Shown piece by piece: positions 1 through 5,309 of a stretch of DNA of 5,965 bases. A program made the position numbers and the translations under genes. The notes below the pieces were generated by a model. It was given only the letters and a program-made list of their open reading frames with translations, had not been told where the DNA came from and searched no databases. The DNA is taken from contig JANPLX010000138.1 in NCBI GenBank assembly GCA_031422495.1, positions 1-5,965 of the forward strand. The letters are read 5' to 3'. The first letter of the stretch is position 1, and every line of letters begins with the position of its first letter. The stretch comes from Aalborgiella sp031422495. GTDB lineage: Bacteria > Pseudomonadota > Gammaproteobacteria > Burkholderiales > Burkholderiaceae_C.

Positions 1-135
1 GCAATAAATACGCCGGCTATAAGCGAAAATACCTCTAAAAATGAGGTTTTAGAGGCAAAAACGCTGTCTGGCAAGCAGATTGGCGAGCTGATTCACGGCG
101 CGCGGGTCACGGCTGTGGAAAAACTTATAGCTTAA
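1..135 (+). CDS. cca: C-terminal end of a + strand protein, probably CCA-adding tRNA nucleotidyltransferase (partial)
   Basis: Frame 1 is open from the first base to a TAA at 133-135, giving 44 codons whose start lies left of the window. The peptide ends in LSGKQIGELIHGARVTAVEK followed by LIA. From memory this resembles the C-terminal signature of betaproteobacterial multifunctional CCA proteins (LSG-x-x-[IV]-GE-[LM]-IH-x-ARV-x-AV), enzymes that add or repair the 3' CCA of tRNA in the cytoplasm. The catalytic domain is not visible, so the name rests only on this tail. The residues before it (about 8-22, AISENTSKNEVLEAKT) look longer and more polar than I would expect and coincide with a palindromic DNA element. 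The gene converges on the FAH-family gene and its last 11 bases overlap that gene's 3' end. An unrelated protein with a similar tail cannot be excluded. Confidence 0.55.
   Translation, partial: AINTPAISENTSKNEVLEAKTLSGKQIGELIHGARVTAVEKLIA
22..65 (-). terminator. Imperfect palindrome; possible terminator of the minus-strand operon
   Basis: CCTCTAAAA (32-40) and TTTTAGAGG (47-55) form a perfect 9-bp stem around the 6-base loop ATGAGG. Outside it, AGCG (22-25) pairs with CGCT (62-65) across symmetrical 6-base internal loops, so the symmetry spans 44 bp. Read on the minus strand the inner stem is followed by TATTTTC, a short U-rich run, and it lies about 70 bases past the stop of the FAH-family gene. 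That suits a weak rho-independent terminator for the three-gene operon. On the plus strand no U tract follows. The element lies inside the open frame of the convergent gene, so it may equally be a repeat that entered that gene's 3' end. Confidence 0.45.
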
Positions 136-988
136 ACGGCACCACCAGTTGGCGCTGTTCGCCCAAGCCTTCGATACCTAGCGTCACCACATCGCCCTTT
201 TTCAAGAAAACCGGCGCGGGTTTGCCGTCTTTCTTGATGCCCAAACCCACGCCCGGTGGGGTGCCGGTGGTGATGACGTCGCCCGGCATCAGCGTCATGA
301 ACTGGCTCAAGTAGCTCACAATTTTCGCGCAACTGAAAATCATGGTTTTGGTGTTGCCGGTTTGATAGCGCTTGCCGTTCACGTCCAGCCACATGCCGAG
401 TTTTTGTGGGTTGGTGATTTCGTCAGTGGTCACCAGCCACGGGCCAATCGGGCCGAAAGTGTCGCAACCCTTGCCCTTGTCCCACTGCGGGCCGCGCTCT
501 AATTGGTATTCGCGTTCCGACACGTCGTTGATGGTGCAGTAGCCAGCCACGAAATTTAAAGCCTCTTTTTGCGATACGTAGCGCGCTTTGCTACCGATAA
601 CGATGCCCAGCTCTACTTCCCAGTCGGTTTTGACCGAGCCTTTGGGCAGCATCACATCGTCATTTGGTCCTACCACGCAGCTGTTGGCTTTCATGAAGAC
701 CACGGGTTCTGCGGGAATCGGCATGCCGGATTCTTCAGCGTGGTCGGTGTAGTTCAGGCCAATGGCGATGAATTTGCCGACGTTGGCCACGGGACTGCCG
801 AAACGCGGCTTGCCTTTGACGAGCGGTAATTTGTCAGTTTTGAGCTTGCTGATTTTGGCCAGTGCAGCGGGGCTGAGCTGCTCAGCACCTATGTCTTTGA
901 CAACGGCGCTCAAATCGCGCAGCTTGCCTTCTGCGTCAATCAGGCCCGGTTTTTCTTTGCCGGGGTTGCCATAGCGAACGAGTTTCAT
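125..988 (-). CDS. FAH-family hydrolase, probable 2,4-diketo-3-deoxy-sugar-acid hydrolase
   Basis: The 287-residue product is a full-length cytoplasmic member of the fumarylacetoacetate hydrolase family. Visible marks are GLNYTDHAEE (77-86), the metal-binding acids E124 and E126 in DWEVELG and D155 in NDVSERE, the loop GPQWDKGKGCDTFGP (166-180) and TTGTPPGVG (240-248). The family uses a divalent metal to cut or rearrange 1,3-diketo acids and relatives. Next to a sugar-acid dehydratase and a DHRS6-like dehydrogenase, the best inference is hydrolysis of a 2,4-diketo-3-deoxyaldonate to pyruvate plus L-lactate (fuconate or rhamnonate route) or glycolate (pentonate route). Ureidoglycolate lyase or a homoprotocatechuate-type isomerase are family alternatives that the neighbours do not favour. 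AAAGGA five bases before the ATG supports this start. It is the last gene of the operon, 57 bp after the FabG-like SDR, and its stop overlaps the convergent gene by 11 bp. Confidence 0.85.
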   Translation of the reverse strand: MKLVRYGNPGKEKPGLIDAEGKLRDLSAVVKDIGAEQLSPAALAKISKLKTDKLPLVKGKPRFGSPVANVGKFIAIGLNYTDHAEESGMPIPAEPVVFMKANSCVVGPNDDVMLPKGSVKTDWEVELGIVIGSKARYVSQKEALNFVAGYCTINDVSEREYQLERGPQWDKGKGCDTFGPIGPWLVTTDEITNPQKLGMWLDVNGKRYQTGNTKTMIFSCAKIVSYLSQFMTLMPGDVITTGTPPGVGLGIKKDGKPAPVFLKKGDVVTLGIEGLGEQRQLVVPFKL

Positions 989-1045
989 GGTTTTCCTTTA
1001 GTGAGCTTGGTTGAGCCTTGGTTAAAAATTAGAAAGTCAGCGAGA

Positions 1046-1792
1046 TCAATAAGTTGCACGACCACCTGACAGGTCAAACACACCGCCGGTAGAGAACGAG
1101 CAGTCTTCTGTGCACAGCCACGCCACCATGGCTGCTATTTCATCCGGGTTGCCAAAGCGCGACATCGGGATTTTGGACAGCATGAAGGCGATGTGTTCGG
1201 GTGTCATCTGGTCGAACATGGCGGTTTTGACAGCCGCTGGCGTCACGCAGTTGACCAGCACGCCGTTGTTCGCCAGCTCTTTGCCGAGCGATTTGGTGAG
1301 CGCGATGACCCCCGCTTTGCTGGCGCTGTACGCGCTGGCGTTGGGATTGCCTTCTTTGCCAGCGACGGAGGCGATGTTGACGATGCGGCCATAGTGGTTG
1401 CCCTGCATATGCGCGGCCAGCTCGCGGCAGCAGTGAAAGGTGCCGTTCAAGTTGACATTGATGACTTGCGCCCAAGCGTCTGGCGGGTAGTCAGCCAGCT
1501 TCACATTCGGGCCGGTGATGCCGGCCGAGTTCACCAAAATATCTACTTTGCCGCATTTTTGGATGGTTCTTGCCAGTGCGGCGACGACGCTGGTGGGCAG
1601 GGTGACATCAACTTTTTCACAATGGACATCGGAGCCAATCACCTTCGCGGCACCCGCCATCACCTCCGTGTTAACGTCCCACCACGTGACGCTCGCGCCC
1701 GAGGCAATCATGCGCTCTGAAATGGCGTAGCCAAGACCGGAAGCGCCACCGGTGATGACTGCGTGACGGCCTTTGAGATCGAGCTGATTCAT
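1046..1792 (-). CDS. FabG-like short-chain dehydrogenase/reductase
   Basis: A classical 248-residue SDR with a Rossmann fold. Visible are the cofactor motif TGGASGLG (14-21), D39 at the end of the second strand, which favours NAD over NADP, NSAG (88-91), likely active-site N114, S142 in NIASVAG, and the Y155-S-A-S-K159 catalytic pair. The C-terminal GG-x-F-D-L-SGG pattern is also typical. It lacks an arginine three residues before the catalytic tyrosine, where the neighbouring SDR has one, so the two are probably not isozymes. AAAGGGA eight bases before the ATG supports the start, and the gene begins 25 bp after the upstream SDR ends, so they should share a transcript. The substrate cannot be read from the sequence. 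In this setting a sugar 1-dehydrogenase (aldose to lactone) or a second hydroxy-acid dehydrogenase is plausible. General 3-oxoacyl reductases share the same fold. Confidence 0.85.
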   Translation of the reverse strand: MNQLDLKGRHAVITGGASGLGYAISERMIASGASVTWWDVNTEVMAGAAKVIGSDVHCEKVDVTLPTSVVAALARTIQKCGKVDILVNSAGITGPNVKLADYPPDAWAQVINVNLNGTFHCCRELAAHMQGNHYGRIVNIASVAGKEGNPNASAYSASKAGVIALTKSLGKELANNGVLVNCVTPAAVKTAMFDQMTPEHIAFMLSKIPMSRFGNPDEIAAMVAWLCTEDCSFSTGGVFDLSGGRATY

Positions 1793-1817
1793 ACTAAAAA
1801 TCCCTTTAAATGTCTAT

Positions 1818-2552
1818 TTATATCGTCATGCCGCCATCGACGGAGAACAGTTGTCCCGTAGCGAATTGCGATTCGTCGCTGGCCAAATAGACCACGATCG
1901 GTGCAATTTCATGCGCTTGCGCAAGCCTGCCCATAGGTTGGCGGGCGATGAAGTTTTTACGCGCTTGCACCGGGTCTTCATAGGCATTGATGCGGTCGCC
2001 TAATGATGGCGTATCGACTGTGCCTGGTGCAATCGCGTTGCAGCGAATACCTTGGCCCACAAAGTCTGCCGCGACCGCTTTGGTCAAACCCACGACAGCA
2101 GCTTTGCTGGCACCGTAAACAAAACGGTTCGGCAAACCCTTCACGCTGCTGGCCACGCTGGCCATGTTGATGATGCTGCCGCCACCGTTCGCCAGCATTT
2201 TGGGCAGTGCCGCCTGAATCATCCAGTACTGCGCCCGCACATTGAGGTTGAAGGCAAAGTCCCACTGCTCATCGGTCGCTTCTAAGATTGAGCCGTTGTG
2301 GACGAAGCCAGCACAGTTGAACAGTACATCAAAAGCATGGCTTTGCGCGATCAGTTTGGTGATAGCAGCTTTATCCATCACATCCAGCACTTCGGTGGAC
2401 ACGTTGTCAACGCCTTTGAAGGTTTCTAGTAATGTGGGGTTGATATCGGTGGCCAGCACCATTGCACCTTCGGCTGCCATGGCTAGCACGGTGGCTCGTC
2501 CAATGCCTTGGCCGGCAGCGGTGACGAGGGCGGTTTTGTTACTCAGACGCAT
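1818..2552 (-). CDS. DHRS6-like SDR, probable 2-keto-3-deoxy-sugar-acid 4-dehydrogenase
   Basis: This 244-residue classical SDR carries TAAGQGIG (11-18), D36 favouring NAD, NCAG (79-82), S132 and Y146-G-A-S-K150. Runs such as SVASSVKG, QGIRCN and PGTVDTPSL, plus VYLASDES near the end, are very close to human DHRS6/BDH2 as I remember it. The bacterial branch includes the 2-keto-3-deoxy-L-fuconate dehydrogenase of Xanthomonas. R143, R187 and R204 match by alignment from memory the arginines reported to hold the substrate carboxylate in human DHRS6, pointing to an acidic substrate. The inferred reaction is NAD-dependent oxidation of C4 of a 2-keto-3-deoxyaldonate, producing the substrate of the FAH enzyme two genes downstream. 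The longer frame from a TTG at 2564 is rejected because GGGAG sits correctly before the ATG at 2552 and the family begins near MRL. It is the first gene of the operon. Confidence 0.85.
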   Translation of the reverse strand: MRLSNKTALVTAAGQGIGRATVLAMAAEGAMVLATDINPTLLETFKGVDNVSTEVLDVMDKAAITKLIAQSHAFDVLFNCAGFVHNGSILEATDEQWDFAFNLNVRAQYWMIQAALPKMLANGGGSIINMASVASSVKGLPNRFVYGASKAAVVGLTKAVAADFVGQGIRCNAIAPGTVDTPSLGDRINAYEDPVQARKNFIARQPMGRLAQAHEIAPIVVYLASDESQFATGQLFSVDGGMTI

Positions 2553-2633
2553 GGAAGCTCCCAAAAATGTAAATCAACAAATGAGACAAAATAGTGTGAC
2601 AATGTTATTCTAATCCCAACATCAGATGATATT
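2553..2633. promoter_or_regulatory. Divergent promoter/operator region between the two operons
   Basis: These 81 AT-rich bases separate two divergent start codons, so both operon promoters and any shared operator should lie here. Toward the dehydratase, GAGACA (2583-2588), 17 bases and TATTCT (2606-2611) form a weak sigma70-like pair, each 4 of 6 to consensus. On the minus strand TTGTCA (2602-2597) is a good -35-like word but I find no convincing -10 at proper spacing. Symmetry that could serve a regulator: ATGTT (2602-2606) with AACAT (2618-2622) around 11 bases, the near-palindrome CATCAGATG (2620-2628), and a direct repeat GACAA at 2585 and 2598. None matches an operator family I can name. 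Confidence 0.55.
2558..2562 (-). promoter_or_regulatory. Ribosome binding site deciding the start of the DHRS6-like SDR
   Basis: On the minus strand GGGAG is followed by five bases (CTTCC) and ATG at 2552-2550. The in-frame TTG at 2564-2562 would overlap this site and add only four residues absent from relatives, so the ATG is preferred. Confidence 0.75.
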
Positions 2634-4169
2634 ATGATTGCAAACAGTCCGTACATCCGCCTTCATGCCGCTGACGATGTCTTGATCGCGCGTTCGCAAC
2701 TCCTCAGCGGCGCTGTTATTGAGGGCATCGCCGTCAAAGGGCTGATTCCACCCGGCCACAAAATCGCCACCCACACCATCCAAACCGGCGAACCGGTGCG
2801 ACGTTACAACCAAATCATCGGCTTCGCCAGCAAAACCATCGCTAGCGGTGAACATGTGCATACCCACAACCTCAACTTGGGTGAAAACAAGGGCAATTTT
2901 GAACGCGATTACGCCTTTGGCGCGGATGTCAAACCCGAGCCGGCTAAGTTAGAAGCCACTTTCATGGGCATCAAACGCCCTGACGGCCGGGTCGCGACGC
3001 GCAACTACATCGGTGTGCTGACCAGTGTCAACTGCTCAGCTACGGCAGCGCGGGCGATTTCGGACCACTTTTCACGCCGTACCAATCCCAGCGCTCTGGC
3101 GGCTTTCCCCAACGTCGATGGCGTGGTCGCGCTGACGCATGGCACCGGCTGCGGCATGGACGACGCGGGGCTGGGCATGCAGATTTTGCAGCGCACGCTG
3201 ACCGGCTACGCTACCCACGTCAATTTCTGGGGGGCACTGGTGGTGGGCTTGGGCTGTGAGGGGAATCAGATCAAAGCTTGGCTGGGCAGCGGCAACTTGA
3301 CCGAAGGCGACAACCTCAAGGTGTTCAACATTCAGGACACCGGTGGCACGGCCAAAACCGTCGAGAAAGGCATCGCCCTCATCAACGCCATGCTACCCCG
3401 CGCCAATGCGGTGAAGCGCGAGCCGTGCAGCGCGGCGCACATCACCATCGGCCTGCAGTGCGGCGGCTCGGACGGCTATTCGGGCATCAGCGCGAATCCG
3501 GCGTTGGGCGCAGCCGTTGATTTGCTCGTTGCCCATGGCGGCACGGCGATTTTGTCTGAAACGCCTGAAATTTACGGCGCGGAGCACCTGTTGACGCGCC
3601 GTTCCGTCAGCCGTGCTGTGGGCGAAAAGCTGGTCTCCCGTATCAAATGGTGGGAACATTACACCGAGATCAACGACGGTGAGATGAACAACAACCCCTC
3701 GCCGGGCAACAAAGCCGGCGGGCTGACGACGATTCTGGAGAAATCTCTGGGCGCGGTCGCCAAGGGTGGTACGTCCAACTTGCAGGCGGTGTACGAGTAC
3801 GCCGAACCTGTGACCACCCACGGCTTTGTCTACATGGATACGCCAGGTTACGACCCCGTCAGTGCCACCGGCCAGGTCGCGGGCGGCGCGAACGTCATCT
3901 GTTTCACGACAGGGCGTGGCTCAGCCTACGGCTGCGCGCCCTCGCCCTCGCTCAAGCTGGCGACCAATTCTGCTTTGTGGAAGCGGCAAGAAGAGGATAT
4001 GGACATCAACTGCGGCGAAATCATCGACGGCACCGCCTCGATTGCCGAGATGGGCCAGCGGATTTTTGAAATGGTCTTGGCAACCGCTTCAGGCGAGCCG
4101 AGCAAAAGCGAGCGCCACGGCTATGGGCAAAACGAGTTTGTGCCGTGGCAAGTAGGCGCAGTGATGTGA
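2634..4169 (+). CDS. UxaA/GarD-family sugar-acid dehydratase
   Basis: The 511-residue product has the length of intact altronate or galactarate dehydratases (about 495-525), with both family parts fused: an N-terminal SAF domain (about 8-80) and the catalytic region (about 108-511). Family signatures are GRVATRNYIGVL (118-129), THGTGCG (168-174), GLGCEGNQ (205-212), LQCGGSDGYSG (274-284), SETPEIYGAE (308-317), DTPGYDPVS (402-410), NCGEIIDG (459-466) and the tail SKSE...EFVPWQVGAVM. Known members are metal-dependent cytoplasmic dehydratases that convert hexonates, hexarates or pentonates to 2-keto-3-deoxy acids. The neighbours suggest an aldonate such as L-fuconate, L-rhamnonate or D-arabinonate rather than altronate, since no KDG kinase or aldolase is present. 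No good Shine-Dalgarno precedes the ATG, but family alignment supports this start. An out-of-frame ATG at 2626 opens a three-codon frame whose TGA overlaps this start. The gene lies 12 bp before the HcxB-like gene. Confidence 0.9.
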   Translation: MIANSPYIRLHAADDVLIARSQLLSGAVIEGIAVKGLIPPGHKIATHTIQTGEPVRRYNQIIGFASKTIASGEHVHTHNLNLGENKGNFERDYAFGADVKPEPAKLEATFMGIKRPDGRVATRNYIGVLTSVNCSATAARAISDHFSRRTNPSALAAFPNVDGVVALTHGTGCGMDDAGLGMQILQRTLTGYATHVNFWGALVVGLGCEGNQIKAWLGSGNLTEGDNLKVFNIQDTGGTAKTVEKGIALINAMLPRANAVKREPCSAAHITIGLQCGGSDGYSGISANPALGAAVDLLVAHGGTAILSETPEIYGAEHLLTRRSVSRAVGEKLVSRIKWWEHYTEINDGEMNNNPSPGNKAGGLTTILEKSLGAVAKGGTSNLQAVYEYAEPVTTHGFVYMDTPGYDPVSATGQVAGGANVICFTTGRGSAYGCAPSPSLKLATNSALWKRQEEDMDINCGEIIDGTASIAEMGQRIFEMVLATASGEPSKSERHGYGQNEFVPWQVGAVM

Positions 4170-4181
4170 AAGGATAAATAC

Positions 4182-5252
4182 ATGTCAAAAACAGCTATAG
4201 CCGGCGAATTAATTACTTACGTTGCTAGTATATTAGTAGCATCAGGCAGTTCTGAAAAAGAAGCCCATACCGTCGCCAGCAACCTGGTCATGGCCAATCT
4301 GAGCGGTCACGATTCGCACGGCGTCGGCATGTTGCCGCGTTATGTCAATGCGGTGTTGGAAGGCGGCTTGAAACCCAATACTTCGGTCAAAACAGTACTG
4401 GACTTGGGTCACATGCTCACGCTGGACGGGCAACGCGGCTATGGTCAAGTCATTGGCGAGCAGGCCATGCAGATGGGTATTGAGCGCGCTCAAAAGCACG
4501 GCAGCTGCATCATGACGCTGTCCAACTCTCACCATTTGGGCCGCATCGGCCATTGGGCGGAGATGGCTACAAACGCGGGGCTGGTATCTATGCATTTTGT
4601 CAATGTCATGGCGCGCCCCTCTGTAGCGCCTTGGGGTGGGGCGGATGGACGTTTTGGGACAAATCCGTGCTGCATTGGCATCCCACTGGCAGGACGAGAG
4701 CCGTTTTTGCTCGATTTCGCCACCAGCCGCGTCGCCCAAGGCAAGATGCGCGTGGCCTACAACGAAGGCCACACCGTCGCGCCGGGGTTGTTGATCGACG
4801 AAACAGGCGCACCGACCGTCAACCCCGGTGTGGTTGTCGTGCCTCAAAGCAATGGTTTGTTTGGCGCGTTGATGACGTTTGGCGAGCACAAAGGTTACGG
4901 CATGGCGGTGGCGTGTGAGTTGCTGGGCGGCGCGTTAACGGGCGGCGGCACCTGGCACGAACCCGCCAATTCACAACGCGGCAAAGCGCAAGCGGTACTG
5001 AACGGCATGTTGACGGTGTTGATCGACCCTGCAAAATTGGGCACGCAAACCAGCTTTGAGTCAGAAGCGCAGGCTTTCGTCGATTGGGTCAAGCAGTCCC
5101 CTGCAGGGCAGGGTTTTGATGCAGTTCAAATCGCCGGCGACCCCGAGCGCCGCGCTCGCATTCAGCGTGCGAAGGATGGGATTGTGATTGACAACCAGAC
5201 TTGGGCGGATATTGTCGCTGCGGGTGTCAAAATGGGTGAAAATACGCTATAG
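4182..5252 (+). CDS. YbiC/HcxB-like 2-hydroxyacid dehydrogenase (malate/L-lactate dehydrogenase family)
   Basis: A full-length 356-residue member of the Ldh2/MDH2-type NAD(P)-dependent oxidoreductases, a fold unrelated to classical lactate dehydrogenase. Marks are SGHDSHGVGM (41-50, with S45 and H46), NSHHLGRIGHWAEMA (115-129, H118 being the likely catalytic histidine), the RFGTNP motif, LLDFATSRVAQGK and FGEHKGYGMA. Close pattern similarity runs along E. coli YbiC (hydroxycarboxylate dehydrogenase B) as remembered. The family interconverts 2-hydroxy and 2-oxo acids such as lactate, malate, hydroxypyruvate, ureidoglycolate or sulfolactate. Here it could oxidise the L-lactate or other hydroxy acid released by the FAH enzyme, which is inference from context. 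AAAGGA (4169-4174), overlapping the upstream stop, lies seven bases before the ATG, so translation is probably coupled to the dehydratase. The first 25 or so codons are unusually AT-rich, with TTA and ATA codons. Confidence 0.85.
   Translation: MSKTAIAGELITYVASILVASGSSEKEAHTVASNLVMANLSGHDSHGVGMLPRYVNAVLEGGLKPNTSVKTVLDLGHMLTLDGQRGYGQVIGEQAMQMGIERAQKHGSCIMTLSNSHHLGRIGHWAEMATNAGLVSMHFVNVMARPSVAPWGGADGRFGTNPCCIGIPLAGREPFLLDFATSRVAQGKMRVAYNEGHTVAPGLLIDETGAPTVNPGVVVVPQSNGLFGALMTFGEHKGYGMAVACELLGGALTGGGTWHEPANSQRGKAQAVLNGMLTVLIDPAKLGTQTSFESEAQAFVDWVKQSPAGQGFDAVQIAGDPERRARIQRAKDGIVIDNQTWADIVAAGVKMGENTL
4188..4241. repeat. AT-rich palindromic stretch inside the start of the HcxB-like gene
   Basis: AAACAGCTAT (4189-4198) is repeated exactly at 5271-5280 in the gap after the gene, and GCTATAGCC (4194-4202) is repeated across the gene's stop codon (5246-5254). 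GCTATAGC is itself a perfect palindrome. Further on, TGCTA (4223-4227) pairs with TAGCA (4237-4241), with TA/TA continuing the symmetry inside a G-G mismatch. The reading frame stays intact and aligns with the family, so this is coding sequence that also carries repeat-like words. Confidence 0.4.
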
Positions 5253-5309
5253 CCAGCATATTTATTGCCTAAACAGCTATTAAATTTGTAGTAAATTTAA
5301 AGAAAAAAC
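5253..5309. other. AT-rich convergent gap with an all-AT hairpin and repeat-like words
   Basis: This 57-bp gap separates the converging ends of the HcxB-like gene and slmA. TTAAATTT (5280-5287) and AAATTTAA (5293-5300) form an 8-bp stem with loop GTAGT, entirely A-T. On the minus strand a run of six T lies at once after the slmA stop (5308-5303), before the stem. This is not a canonical GC-rich terminator in either direction, though transcription from both sides must end about here. The word AAACAGCTATTAAATTTGTA (5271-5290) resembles short dispersed intergenic repeats I associate with Comamonadaceae genomes. Confidence 0.45.

Noticed and set aside
1005..1024. Short direct repeat (GCTTGGTTGAGCCTTGGTT) in the gap before the FAH gene
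   Set aside because: Only two imperfect units of about 10 bases; too short to call a repeat element or a regulatory site.
1193..1720. 175-codon open frame on the + strand opposite the FabG-like SDR
   Set aside because: The antisense SDR has full catalytic motifs and a good ribosome binding site; the opposite frame shows no recognisable domain and is a shadow of GC-rich coding sequence.
3393..3821. 142-codon minus-strand frame opposite the dehydratase
   Set aside because: Arginine- and alanine-rich shadow with no domain; the dehydratase frame is continuous and conserved in motif content across it.
4242..4889. 215-codon open frame on the minus strand opposite the HcxB-like gene
   Set aside because: Its composition (many H, R, Q) is typical of a shadow frame, and the sense strand encodes a well-matched family member.
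2634..5252. Sulfolactate degradation (SuyAB plus ComC) as the meaning of the UxaA-family and Ldh-family pair
   Set aside because: Those families do occur there, but SuyA and SuyB are normally separate proteins, and the FAH enzyme and DHRS6-like SDR would have no role. A sugar-acid route explains more of the genes.
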